DNA of 64,000 nucleotides, taken from NCBI GenBank assembly GCA_002083395.1, contig LWDH01000016.1, positions 1 through 64,000 of the forward strand, given 5' to 3'. The position numbers and the translations under genes were made by a program. Origin of the DNA: Proteobacteria bacterium SG_bin4. GTDB taxonomy: Bacteria > Pseudomonadota > Gammaproteobacteria > Burkholderiales > Nitrosomonadaceae. Shown in pieces: positions 1-8,824 of the stretch (positions within the stretch are counted from its first letter, which is position 1; each line of letters begins with the position of its first letter). The notes under the pieces were generated by a model, which saw only the letters and a list, made by a program, of their open reading frames with translations, did not search any database and was not told the origin of the DNA.

Positions 1-416
1 TGCTCCGGGTTGTTCGATAAGCCAAACGGCTCAAGCGGGAGCTGATTCCACTGTTTTTTTAATTTGCGGTTGCCGTCCAAGTCTTGATAGACCGCCACGG
101 CGTAAGTACCTGACTGGGTCAGGTTCATACAGACTTTTTGCTTCCCTTGGATGGCCGGCGTACGGGTTTTCCGCACCCGCCCTTTTTTGAACAGGAAATA
201 ATCCGGGTCATGGTACAGCTCGACATTGAGCACGCCACCCGCCCCTACGCCGTTTACGGTTACACGGATTTGAGGAATATTTGGATTGCATACATCCGGT
301 TGCTCATGCGGTTTGATGATGAACGATCCTCTGCCTTGAGAATGTGTCGAGAGCAATACGAGCAGGCTGATGGATATCGTCCAAAATGAGGCTTTTCTAA
401 CCAATCGGTTGTTCAT
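1..416 (-). CDS. DUF2141 family secreted protein, partial (C-terminus outside window)
   Basis: The frame begins at ATG 416 and runs off the left edge without a stop, giving 138 codons. A hydrophobic stretch at about residues 10-22 (FWTISISLLVLLS) after a basic start looks like a signal peptide. The stretches GTYAVAVYQDLDGN and EPFGLSNNP match the DUF2141 family of secreted beta-rich proteins, whose function is unknown. It lies 41 bases downstream of the DUF748 gene on the same strand, so co-transcription is likely. An in-frame ATG at 427 is followed by a stop, which fixes the start at 416. Confidence 0.8.
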   Translation of the reverse strand, partial: MNNRLVRKASFWTISISLLVLLSTHSQGRGSFIIKPHEQPDVCNPNIPQIRVTVNGVGAGGVLNVELYHDPDYFLFKKGRVRKTRTPAIQGKQKVCMNLTQSGTYAVAVYQDLDGNRKLKKQWNQLPLEPFGLSNNPE

Positions 417-457
417 GATCCACTCATAAATTCACATTCAATGACGGGCTAAAATAA

Positions 458-3400
458 TCACTTCAATACAAACTCGACCCGGCTGCCTGGGCGCTGTTCG
501 CTGCCGGTGTCTTCGTGACTGCCGACGACAAAAACCCGGTCACTGCTGATACCGCCGTTTTCGATAAGCCAATCCCTTGCAGCGATCGCGCGATTTTCCG
601 CTAATACTTGCAGATCGTTGTCATTGACGGTGATATGCGCCAGCATGAGTTGTTCCATTTCCGCGCCGGGCAGTGATTTTGCCAGACCGATGGTGTTCTT
701 GGGTTTTTCGAATTTTTCTTTTTTGTAAGCGACTTCAAGGTACTTATCATAATCTTCCGGCGTTAATGTCAGTTGCGCGATGGTGCCGCCGGCAATGCCT
801 TTCTTGGCATCGTCCGCCAATTTATGCGCTTTAATGGTGTTCTGCAGAATGGCATGTTTCAGTCCTTCATGATCGTTTACCGGATCATAGTGACCGGAAA
901 TTTCCAGTTGCAGCGATGGCCGGTCTTTTAACACGTCAGCTAAGGCTTGCAGCCGTTGCACGGATGATTCATCGATGGTGGCTAAACCCGGTGTAAACGG
1001 TATTTCCGAGAGCTCTTCGCTGCCTTCCATGACCGAGCCGAGCAGCGAGAACGGTGAAGTGATGGCTTTGGTAATCAGGTTGATCACTGCCTGGAAAATA
1101 ATGTCTCCGAGATTGAAATCGGGGTCATTGATCGATCCTTTGAGCGGCAGATGGATATCAATTTCACCGCGGCGGTTTTTCAACAGCGCGATTGCAAGGC
1201 TGATCGGAAGCGATCCGCCGGCTTCGCTGTCGATTTTCTCTCCAAGCGTGAATTGATCCAGAAAGATTTTGTTGTCGGCGGTTAATGCGCCGTTCTCGAC
1301 CTGGTAATTCACATCGGCGGACAATTTTCCTTTCTCAATCGCATAGCCGATGTATTTTGCCGAATAAGGACTCAACGGCGGCAGATCGATGTCTTTCACT
1401 TGCGCAACGATATCCAGCAACAGTTCGGCGCTGAATGGATCAATCGTTCCGCTGATTTGCAATGGCGCGGTTTTACTGACCATGCCGCGGATATCGATTT
1501 TGCCGGATTTGCCCGGATACAGCGGGCCGATTTGGCCGGTAAGCGCGGTCAAATTGGCATGGTAATTCGGTTTAATGAAGCGATCGTTAAAGTTGATGCG
1601 GCCATTTTGCAGGAAAATTTTGTCGATATGAACCGGTGTGTCATGTTTGGAACTGACCGGCGGGGGGCTTGCGGTGATTGTGCTTGCTGTTCCATCCGGC
1701 GTTTTTTGTTCCTGGCGGATAATTTGTTTCAGGTTGAGGGTGCCGTCCGCCAAGATGGTCATGCGCGCAAAAAAATCACTCAGATGAATGGAACCGATGT
1801 TGACGCGAAGCGGGTCGTTGACAAAATCGAGCTGGCCGATATCCAATTTTTTCCAATGCAACAGATCATGTGCTTTCTGGCTATCGATCAGGTTGAAATT
1901 GGCCAGTTTGCCTTGTCCCTTGACTTCAATTTTCAACGGATTTCCGCCCGCTTTAACATTGCCGTTAAAGGAGACATCCCCGCTCGTTAATAACGCGGTC
2001 AATTGATCGCCCAGCCAGCTTTGCAAGGACACAATATCCACGGAATTGAGATCGAGCGATAAATCCGAAGCCAGCGGCGACCATGCCAGAGAACCGCTGG
2101 CTTTAATACTGCCGTGCTGATTGACTTGCCCCTGTAGCGTAAGATGGAGCGGGTTGATACCCTGTGGATCAATGTCTTCGAGACTTAAGTTTAACGAGTC
2201 GATGATCATCGGTGTGACTTTCGCCAGTGAAAGGTCTTCATAGCGGAGTGCGGCGTTATTGAGCCGAATGCTTTTAATCTCGGGTGTCCACGCTTCGTTG
2301 CCCGGTGCTGCCTGCGCACTGGCGGTAGTCGTTGCAGCAGGCTGACGCTCGGCGGTTATCGTGCTGTTTGAATTTGGGGAAGGTTTGCGCGACGGAATTG
2401 GGATGCGTGATTGTGACATTGCAACGGTAACTTTAGCTTCCGGCTCAGTTGCGGTCTGCGGGCTAAATAGTTGAGCGATATCGATTGCGCCTTGCGCGTC
2501 GCGCCGGAGTGATGCTTTGAGCTCATCCAGCACAACGTCACCCAGTGCGATGCGCTGTTTATTTTTATTGATGCTGAGGTTATTGATGCTTAACCTGCCC
2601 AATGCCAGTACCGGTTCACTGTCGCTTTGACGGGTCAACGTAATTTGATGGCTGTTTATCCGGAGGCGGAATGGCGCGGCTCCCGTAAGATCGGTTTTCG
2701 CGAAAGCGATTTCGAGTTTCTGCATTCCGGCTTGATAAGGAGTTGCCACTGCGGAATTACTGAAAGTGAGTTGCCGCAGTGTGGTTTTACCGTTCAGCAG
2801 ATACTTTGGTGCTTGATCGGGTTCTTGATTGATAGTGAAGGACAAATCGCCGTCATAGTAACCGGTCAGCAGCTGCACACCCTGCGGTAATGCCAGGTAA
2901 GGCTTGTAATGCGCGATGTCGATCGCATCGAATTTTAAATCCAGTGTTGCTTCCTGGTTTGCGGCAAAGGGTTGTAATTTACCGGTCAGTGAAACCGGTG
3001 CGTTATTGATTTTGGCGTCAAATCGTGGCTCTACCCAACCCGTTCCGGTTCCGTGCAAGCGGCTGATGACGGGAATGTTCAGATTTATTTCCGAGATGGT
3101 GTGCTCGCTGTTTTTATTACGATCGATCCATTCGACACGGCCATTCTGGATATTGATATTACTGATAGAAAATGGGCTTTGTTGATCATCGGCTTCGGTT
3201 TCTTGGGCGCCGGTATTGCCGAATTTTTCCAGTAAATCAGCGATATTGAACTGTCCGCCGGCTTCCCGGATCAGGCGTATTTGGGGATTTGCGAGCGTGA
3301 TTGAAGAAACTACGGGAGCGCGATATTTCAATGATTCGATACTCAAGTCGACATGCAATTTGTGGAATGACAGCAGCGGAGCGGCCGTTCCTGGAGAAGA

Positions 3401-3649
3401 CGCATGGTCGTTGACTTGGAGATCGTTAATAGTCAACTCAAGCGTATGAAACTTGAGTTCTACCGATGCGACGGTAACCGGGCGTTGCAGCATTTCGGTC
3501 AAGTGTGTTTCCAGTTGCGATTTGGCAAAACCGGGCAACCAGAACACACCAAGCGCGGCCAGCAGCGCAATCAGCGCGCTTGCTATGCCAAGACCGATAC
3601 CGAGTCGGCGGAATCGTTTATTGTGTAACTGCTGTCCGGTTGAAGTCAT
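458..3649 (-). CDS. DUF748 domain protein (AsmA-like envelope protein)
   Basis: This is a protein of about 1063 residues. A single N-terminal membrane anchor at about residues 16-38 (LGIGLGIASALIALLAALG) is followed by a very long beta-rich periplasmic region typical of DUF748/AsmA-like proteins, which are linked to outer-membrane assembly or lipid transport. A Ser/Pro/Ala-rich linker lies at about 395-450. The C-terminus (VLAENRAIAARDWLIENGGI, then RVEFVLK) resembles the end of an OmpA-like fold, as is common in this family. ATG 3649 was preferred over GTG 3652 because GAGGG lies about 9 bases upstream. The gene is followed closely by the DUF2141 gene. Its exact role is unknown. Confidence 0.85.
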   Translation of the reverse strand: MTSTGQQLHNKRFRRLGIGLGIASALIALLAALGVFWLPGFAKSQLETHLTEMLQRPVTVASVELKFHTLELTINDLQVNDHASSPGTAAPLLSFHKLHVDLSIESLKYRAPVVSSITLANPQIRLIREAGGQFNIADLLEKFGNTGAQETEADDQQSPFSISNINIQNGRVEWIDRNKNSEHTISEINLNIPVISRLHGTGTGWVEPRFDAKINNAPVSLTGKLQPFAANQEATLDLKFDAIDIAHYKPYLALPQGVQLLTGYYDGDLSFTINQEPDQAPKYLLNGKTTLRQLTFSNSAVATPYQAGMQKLEIAFAKTDLTGAAPFRLRINSHQITLTRQSDSEPVLALGRLSINNLSINKNKQRIALGDVVLDELKASLRRDAQGAIDIAQLFSPQTATEPEAKVTVAMSQSRIPIPSRKPSPNSNSTITAERQPAATTTASAQAAPGNEAWTPEIKSIRLNNAALRYEDLSLAKVTPMIIDSLNLSLEDIDPQGINPLHLTLQGQVNQHGSIKASGSLAWSPLASDLSLDLNSVDIVSLQSWLGDQLTALLTSGDVSFNGNVKAGGNPLKIEVKGQGKLANFNLIDSQKAHDLLHWKKLDIGQLDFVNDPLRVNIGSIHLSDFFARMTILADGTLNLKQIIRQEQKTPDGTASTITASPPPVSSKHDTPVHIDKIFLQNGRINFNDRFIKPNYHANLTALTGQIGPLYPGKSGKIDIRGMVSKTAPLQISGTIDPFSAELLLDIVAQVKDIDLPPLSPYSAKYIGYAIEKGKLSADVNYQVENGALTADNKIFLDQFTLGEKIDSEAGGSLPISLAIALLKNRRGEIDIHLPLKGSINDPDFNLGDIIFQAVINLITKAITSPFSLLGSVMEGSEELSEIPFTPGLATIDESSVQRLQALADVLKDRPSLQLEISGHYDPVNDHEGLKHAILQNTIKAHKLADDAKKGIAGGTIAQLTLTPEDYDKYLEVAYKKEKFEKPKNTIGLAKSLPGAEMEQLMLAHITVNDNDLQVLAENRAIAARDWLIENGGISSDRVFVVGSHEDTGSEQRPGSRVEFVLK

Positions 3650-3679
3650 CACGCAATTCCCTCAATTTCTGCAGCCGGT

Positions 3680-3827
3680 TAAGGAAACGCTGATTAATTG
3701 ACTATACGAGCGGTTCACTTCGTTGCACGGTACTCGCTCCCTCGCCTATCTTGTTGAACGTCTCAGTTGCTGTGTGCCGTGCGCCTCGTGCTTCATCTCG
3801 TTCGCCGAATTAATCAGCGTTTCCCTA
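3680..3827. mobile_element. MITE-like element, copy 1 (148 bp, TA-flanked)
   Basis: The ends are inverted repeats: GGAAACGCTGATTAATT reads inward from the left (3683-3699) and the right end (3808-3827) is its reverse complement apart from one base. Both ends finish in TA, consistent with a duplicated TA target as in Tc1/mariner or IS630-type elements. A nearly identical 149-bp copy sits at 44475-44623. There is no internal reading frame of note. It lies 4 bases beyond the stop of the FKBP gene and 31 bases before the DUF748 start, so it must be transcribed if those genes share a message. Confidence 0.75.
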
Positions 3828-3830
3828 GGG

Positions 3831-4298
3831 TTAGTGATACGCGCCGGATTTTAAACCGATTAACTCCACTTCAAAAATCAAAGTGGCATCCGGCGGGATA
3901 ATGTTGCCCGCACCGCGTGAGCCATAGGCCATCGATGGCGGAATAATCAATGTGCGTTGACCGCCGACTTTCATCCCTTGAACTCCTTTATCCCAGCCTT
4001 TGATCACCCGTCCAGCGCCCAGCATGAACGAAAAATGATCTTTACGATCATACGAGCTGTCAAATTTTGGGCCTTTCTTATTCGGGACATCTTCATCATA
4101 TAACCAGCCGGTATAATGTACATTGACGGTTTTTCCAATTTCCGCTTCTTCTCCGGTACCGATTTTTGTGTCAATTTTTTGGAATGCCGGATCATCTGTA
4201 CTGCTGGCCGAGTCCTTATAAGCGAAGGCCGCTTGCGGTATCGTCAGTGCAAGCAGGATGATGATGATAAAATTCAACAATGTTTTTGTCTTATTCAT
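3831..4298 (-). CDS. FKBP-type peptidyl-prolyl cis-trans isomerase, exported
   Basis: The protein has 155 residues. A signal peptide (residues 1-26, ending QAAFA) directs it to the periplasm. It is followed by one FKBP domain with the family landmarks VNVHYTGWL, FSFMLGAGRVIKGWDKG and GGQRTLIIPPSMAYG, close to the usual size of about 110 residues. It should catalyse prolyl bond isomerisation to help proteins fold. The start ATG has GAGGA four bases upstream. The next gene on the strand is DUF748, separated by the MITE-like repeat. Confidence 0.93.
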   Translation of the reverse strand: MNKTKTLLNFIIIILLALTIPQAAFAYKDSASSTDDPAFQKIDTKIGTGEEAEIGKTVNVHYTGWLYDEDVPNKKGPKFDSSYDRKDHFSFMLGAGRVIKGWDKGVQGMKVGGQRTLIIPPSMAYGSRGAGNIIPPDATLIFEVELIGLKSGAYH

Positions 4299-4492
4299 GG
4301 TGTCCTCAACAATTAAATAAATCTGGTTAATATGAATGAATAGCGTTTTAATATTATAGCCGGTAACGCTACGTCAATCTCAGCGATAGTTTTCAAGCGA
4401 TATCGTGTGCTGATAGTGCTTGATTTATATTGTCTGACTGGCAATAATTTGTTGTCCTATTTCAAACCGCTCAAGAAGTTGATCCATTGCAA

Positions 4493-4954
4493 ATGCGTAT
4501 GACAGAGCCACGTGATTCAAACCAGGATGTGCAACTGGCCGAAGATTTCCAATCGGCGGATTTGTTGTGCTTGCATGAGTCGCCATTCGTACGCTTGTTA
4601 TATTTGGGAGCGGGTTTTTTAGCATTATTGCTGGCGGTATTGGGTGCTATTTTGCCGGTGTTGCCAACCACTCCTTTTGTTTTGTTAGCGGCCGCTTGTT
4701 TTGCGCGAGGTTCGGAACGCTTTCACCGCAAATTGCTGGAAAATCGCATAGCCGGACCAATCATTCGAGAGTGGCAGCTTTATCACAGTATTCCGCCACG
4801 AGTTAAGCGCTGGGCTTATTTATTGATGGCAATTTCATTCGGTAGTTCCATTCTGATTGTTCCGGAACTTTGGCAGAAAGTGATGTTGGTTGTAATCGGC
4901 AGTGTTTTAGCATTTTATCTCTGGCGTATTCCCGAAAGAAATTCCGCAGCCTGA
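4493..4954 (+). CDS. DUF454 (YbaN-like) inner membrane protein
   Basis: The protein has about 153 residues and three or four hydrophobic segments (about 33-72 as a hairpin, 107-123 and 128-142). The signature LPVLPTTPFVLLAA followed by CFARGS is the core of the DUF454/YbaN family, whose function is unknown. The longer-than-usual N-terminus of about 30 residues is hydrophilic. ATG codons at 4493 and 4499 are both possible, and TTG 4487 is an in-frame alternative; no strong ribosome site separates them. It appears to be a single-gene unit. Confidence 0.85.
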   Translation: MRMTEPRDSNQDVQLAEDFQSADLLCLHESPFVRLLYLGAGFLALLLAVLGAILPVLPTTPFVLLAAACFARGSERFHRKLLENRIAGPIIREWQLYHSIPPRVKRWAYLLMAISFGSSILIVPELWQKVMLVVIGSVLAFYLWRIPERNSAA

Positions 4955-5131
4955 TCTGTAATTATTCCTACAAGCGTGTAGTTATTGTTGGTGTCAAAGT
5001 TCTGCTTATTTTCGTGGGGTGAAAATAACAGGCTTGCCGTTGACTCTGAATATCAGTCAACTGAATAAGCTTGTTTCTTCTCGTTATTCCACGCATTCAT
5101 TATTGTTTTCTCCTTTAGCATTGCAAAAAAC

Positions 5132-5158
5132 TAAAGTCATTGAAGTTTTTGTCGTAAG
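5132..5158 (+). promoter_or_regulatory. Candidate sigma-28 (FliA) promoter of the aerotaxis receptor
   Basis: TAAAGTCA (5132-5139), an 11-base spacer and GTCGTAAG (5151-5158) resemble the flagellar sigma-28 consensus TAAAGTTT-N11-GCCGATAA, with exact spacing, 6 of 8 matches in the -35 part and about half in the -10 part. It lies about 40 bases before the start of a chemoreceptor gene, the expected class of target. Inferred from sequence only. Confidence 0.45.
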
Positions 5159-5199
5159 AAAAAACCTATCTTTCTTGTCTATCAGAGTGAGAATATGCT

Positions 5200-6717
5200 A
5201 TGAGAATTAATGAACCCGTTACCCAGCGCGATATGGGAATGAATAATGATTGTGTGATCATCTCGACGACCAATATGAAAGGTGCGATCACATCGGTGAA
5301 TGAAGATTTCATCCGGATGAGTGGTTACACCTGGGAAGAACTCGAAAATAAAAATCACAACATCATTCGTCATCCCGATGTGCCGCCTGAAGCCTATGCG
5401 ATGCTGTGGGAAGCGCTTAAAGCGGGAAATCCCTGGATGGGGATGGTAAAAAATCGTCACAAGGGAGGCGATCATTATTGGGTTGATGCCTTTGCCAGCC
5501 CGCAGTATGAAGACGGCAAAATTATCGGTTACCAATCGGTCCGGGTTAAAGCTGAGAAAATCTGGATAGATCGGGCCGAAGCGTTATACGCGAAGATCAT
5601 GTCCAAAAAATCACCGGACGACAAAAAGCGTTCAAAATTGGATGCGGTCAAGCTCACACGATTCCCGATGGGGATTTCGACCAAAATTGCATTGGCGGTG
5701 ACAAGTGTTTTTGCATTGCTTTTTACCGGGTTGGCAGTGGTAGAACAAGTTTCATTACTTGTTGCATTAATTGGCTTTGCAACGGGCAGCATGATCAGTT
5801 TTGCAGTGATCCACCAGATGTTGAGCCCGCTCCGGGCATTAGCCGCGAAATCGGAAAAAATCGCCAACGATCCGGTGGCGCGGTATATCTATTCCGGACG
5901 GACTGATGAACTCGGACAATTGGAATATGTTCAAATTTTCCAAAATGCAAAACTGCGTACCGCCATTGGCCGGGTAAAAGAATCATCGGTGGTGCTCGAA
6001 AATGCGGCTGATGAAATTGCTACCGGTAGCGTTGATTTGTCTGGCCGTACGGAAAATCAGGCATCCAGTTTGGAAGAAACTGCTTCCAGCATGGAAGAAA
6101 TTACCTCAACCGTGCAGCAGAATGCTGAAAACGCTAAACAAGCCAATATATTGGTTATGGAAGCGCGCAAGCAGGCTGAGAAAAGCGGCGATGTGGTTTC
6201 CAGCACCATTCAGGCAATGTCGCAAATCAACGAGAGCAGCAAGAAAATTGCCGACATTACCAATGTCATCGATGAAATTGCCTTCCAAACCAATTTACTG
6301 GCGCTTAATGCAGCTGTAGAAGCGGCGCGAGCCGGTGAGCAAGGACGAGGGTTTGCAGTGGTTGCCAACGAAGTGCGTACCTTGGCAGGTCGAAGTGCAG
6401 AGTCTGCAAAACAAATTAAGGAACTGATCAACGATAGCGTTTCCAAAGTGGAAGGTGGTACGGAGCTGGTCAATCAATCCGCTGAATCATTGAAGATGAT
6501 TACCAACAGTGTTAAGAAAATCTCCGATATCGTGGGTGAAATTTCTCAATCATCCATGGAGCAGGCCAATGGCATCGAGCAGATCAATCAGGCGATTTCA
6601 CAGATTGACGAAGTTACTCAGCAAAATGGACAGTTGGTCGAAAAATTGTCGACCTCAAGCCGGGCGATGACCGAGAAAGTCAAGATGATTTCTGGTTTGG
6701 CTGATCAATTTAAATAG
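5200..6717 (+). CDS. Aer-like PAS methyl-accepting chemotaxis (aerotaxis) receptor
   Basis: The protein has 505 residues. The N-terminal PAS domain (about 15-120) carries the Aer-type features NHNIIRHPDVPPEAY and HYWVDAFASP, which in Aer bind FAD and sense redox or oxygen state. Two adjacent membrane segments (about 160-205) form a hairpin with no periplasmic sensor domain. A HAMP-like stretch (about 207-250) and a signalling coiled coil follow, with the conserved tip FQTNLLALNAAVEAARAGEQ near residue 365. No C-terminal CheR/CheB pentapeptide is seen. It should report to CheA/CheW. A candidate sigma-28 promoter lies upstream and a strong terminator follows. Confidence 0.93.
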   Translation: MRINEPVTQRDMGMNNDCVIISTTNMKGAITSVNEDFIRMSGYTWEELENKNHNIIRHPDVPPEAYAMLWEALKAGNPWMGMVKNRHKGGDHYWVDAFASPQYEDGKIIGYQSVRVKAEKIWIDRAEALYAKIMSKKSPDDKKRSKLDAVKLTRFPMGISTKIALAVTSVFALLFTGLAVVEQVSLLVALIGFATGSMISFAVIHQMLSPLRALAAKSEKIANDPVARYIYSGRTDELGQLEYVQIFQNAKLRTAIGRVKESSVVLENAADEIATGSVDLSGRTENQASSLEETASSMEEITSTVQQNAENAKQANILVMEARKQAEKSGDVVSSTIQAMSQINESSKKIADITNVIDEIAFQTNLLALNAAVEAARAGEQGRGFAVVANEVRTLAGRSAESAKQIKELINDSVSKVEGGTELVNQSAESLKMITNSVKKISDIVGEISQSSMEQANGIEQINQAISQIDEVTQQNGQLVEKLSTSSRAMTEKVKMISGLADQFK

Positions 6718-6740
6718 CCTGCAGCTAAGCTGCATCCAAC

Positions 6741-6783
6741 AAAAAGCCGGATTTCAAATGCTACTGGACTCCGGCTTTTTTAT
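6741..6783 (+). terminator. Rho-independent terminator after the aerotaxis receptor
   Basis: An 11-bp stem, AAAAAGCCGGA (6741-6751) with TCCGGCTTTTT (6770-6780), flanks an 18-base loop and runs into a T tract. Confidence 0.85.
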
Positions 6784-6946
6784 TTTTCGCATATAATGAT
6801 TCAGACACTGCTCAGACTTTAATCGAGTTAGTCTGGTAATTTTGGAATTCCCAAGATAAAGTTTTTACTGGCTTTCTCGATTAACTGCAGCGGGTATCAT
6901 TAATCAAGTGCAAGCGTATTCGATCAGAATAAGCTGTTGATAATTT

Positions 6947-7303
6947 ATGGATGAAGAAAAAGCTTCAGAGTTTGATTTTGATCTGTGGTCACAGCTTGCA
7001 CGGCAGGAACCGGAAAAATTCGAAGCCATGCGGCAACAGATGATTGATGAGCTAATCGCTCAGGCGCCGTTGCATTTAAAGCAGCGGATGACCGGGCTGC
7101 AATGGCAAGTCGATCAAATTCGCAAGCAAGCAAATAATCCAATGGCCGCCTGTTTGCAGATATCCCAAAAAATGTGGGCCAATGTCCTTGGGGATAATGG
7201 ACTTTTGAAAGTACTTCAAGAGCCGAAAGAAATTCTTAAAACGCTTGAAAATGCACCGACCGCGAAAGTATTAACTTTCGAGCGGCCCAAATCCAGCAAA
7301 TAA
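6947..7303 (+). CDS. DUF3135 domain protein
   Basis: A small, soluble, mostly helical protein of 118 residues. FDFDLWSQLARQEPEKFE at the N-terminus and the block LKQRMTGLQWQVDQIRKQ-x-NPMAACLQ (about residues 47-70) match DUF3135, a proteobacterial family of unknown function. No signal peptide or membrane segment is seen. The gene ends 18 bases before the DUF4139 gene, so the two are probably co-transcribed. No clear Shine-Dalgarno precedes the ATG. Confidence 0.82.
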   Translation: MDEEKASEFDFDLWSQLARQEPEKFEAMRQQMIDELIAQAPLHLKQRMTGLQWQVDQIRKQANNPMAACLQISQKMWANVLGDNGLLKVLQEPKEILKTLENAPTAKVLTFERPKSSK

Positions 7304-7321
7304 ATCTGATACATCAATTCG

Positions 7322-8779
7322 ATGAAAATAACTCAGTTTCATACTTCGCTAAATAAGGTTTTGATCGCATGTTTCTTTGCAGGATTCTGCAACCATGCAG
7401 CAGCGGTCGCTGAAACGGGTGAGTTGTTAAGCACTCTGACAGATCAAAAATCGGTAGCCGTCACAATTTATAACAATGACTTGGCACTGATAAAGGATCT
7501 GCGGCATATAGACATTGCCAGTGGCGATTTTAATTTGGCTTGGCGCGATGTCAGCGCGTTGATCCGGCCGGAAACTGCTTTGTTGCGAAGTATCATAGAT
7601 CCAACCGGTCTTACGGTCGTGGAGCAAAATTTCAATTTTGACTTGTTGACGCCGCAAAGTCTTCTGAATAAGTATGTAGGGAAATCAGTGTCGGTGATGC
7701 GGATTAATCCGGCTACCGGTGTCGAAACTAAAGAAAGTGCGACGGTATTGGCCGTCAATGAAGGCGTCGTGCTCAAAATAGCCGATCGTATCGAAACCGG
7801 CATGCCGGGTAGAATCACCTTCGAGAATGTGCCTGAAAATTTGCGCGATCGTCCTACTTTGGTCATGAAAGGAATGCTTACCGGTCAATCAACGCAACAG
7901 CTCGAGCTCAGTTATTTGACCGGCGGTTTATCCTGGAAGGCGGATTATGTTGCGGAATTGAACGATAGCGATGAGCGGATGGATCTGTCCGGTTGGGTTA
8001 CATTGGTCAATACCAGCGGCACCAGCTATGCGAATGCAAAAATGCAATTGGTGGCTGGCGATGTCAACCGGGTGCAGCCCGAAATGATTAAGCCGCTGGC
8101 GATGCATGCAAAAGGCGCGATGGATGTTGCCACATCGATGACGCAAGAGTCCTTGATGGACTATCACTTGTACAGCTTGGAAAGATTAACCACGATCAAC
8201 GACAACCAATCCAAGCAAGTCGCGTTATTGAACGCCTCCGGCATTCCGGTGCGCAAAGAACTGATTCTGACGGGAAACGATCATTATTACTATTCCGGTC
8301 ATGGTGATCTGGGTCAGAAAAACAAAGTGAGCGTGATCGTGCAGTTTGATAATAAACAAGCGGACCGGCTAGGCATGCCGTTACCCAAGGGCATCATCCG
8401 GGTATATAAGCGCGATCAATCCGGCAATGCGCAATTTGTCGGCGAAGACAACATTGATCACACGCCAAAAAATGAGACGGTGCGTCTAAAACTAGGCCAC
8501 TCATTCGATGTGACGGCTGCAAAAAAACAAATTGATTTTAAAAGCTTGAACATAGGTAACAATGTCAATCAATTTGAAAGCGCCTATGAAATTGTGATGA
8601 AGAATGCCAAGAAAGAGGCAGTGGTAGTGACTGTGCAAGAACCCATTCCGGGCGACTGGAAAATATTGGAAGAAAGTCATCCGCACCATAAACCGGTGAG
8701 CAATACCGCGGAATGGAAAGTGACTGTGCCTGCAGAAGGGTCATCAACGCTCAAATATCGTGTGCGAGTGAAGTTTTGA
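7322..8779 (+). CDS. DUF4139 domain-containing exported protein
   Basis: The protein has 485 residues with a signal peptide at about 1-29 (LIACFFAGFCNHAAAVA). The N-terminal region (VTIYNNDLALIKDLRHI, then FNLAWRDVSALIRPETA) and the central LSYLTGGLSWKADYVAEL followed by LSGWVTLVNTSGTSYANA are characteristic of the DUF4139 family of beta-rich exported proteins. Function is unknown. The C-terminal block (VVTVQEPIPGDWKILEES) is also conserved in the family. It follows the DUF3135 gene at 18 bases. Confidence 0.85.
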   Translation: MKITQFHTSLNKVLIACFFAGFCNHAAAVAETGELLSTLTDQKSVAVTIYNNDLALIKDLRHIDIASGDFNLAWRDVSALIRPETALLRSIIDPTGLTVVEQNFNFDLLTPQSLLNKYVGKSVSVMRINPATGVETKESATVLAVNEGVVLKIADRIETGMPGRITFENVPENLRDRPTLVMKGMLTGQSTQQLELSYLTGGLSWKADYVAELNDSDERMDLSGWVTLVNTSGTSYANAKMQLVAGDVNRVQPEMIKPLAMHAKGAMDVATSMTQESLMDYHLYSLERLTTINDNQSKQVALLNASGIPVRKELILTGNDHYYYSGHGDLGQKNKVSVIVQFDNKQADRLGMPLPKGIIRVYKRDQSGNAQFVGEDNIDHTPKNETVRLKLGHSFDVTAAKKQIDFKSLNIGNNVNQFESAYEIVMKNAKKEAVVVTVQEPIPGDWKILEESHPHHKPVSNTAEWKVTVPAEGSSTLKYRVRVKF

Positions 8780-8824
8780 GCGGCTCTTCCGCTGGGAAAG
8801 CGCGATTGGATAAATAATTGCGGT

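Noticed and set aside
138..389. Plus-strand open frame of 83 codons at the left edge
   Set aside because: It lies opposite the DUF2141 gene, whose conserved motifs are clear on the minus strand, and it has no recognisable features.
5006..5028. Inverted repeat TTATTTTC/GAAAATAA between the DUF454 gene and the receptor gene
   Set aside because: The stem is AT-only and has no T run after it, so it is too weak to call a terminator or binding site.
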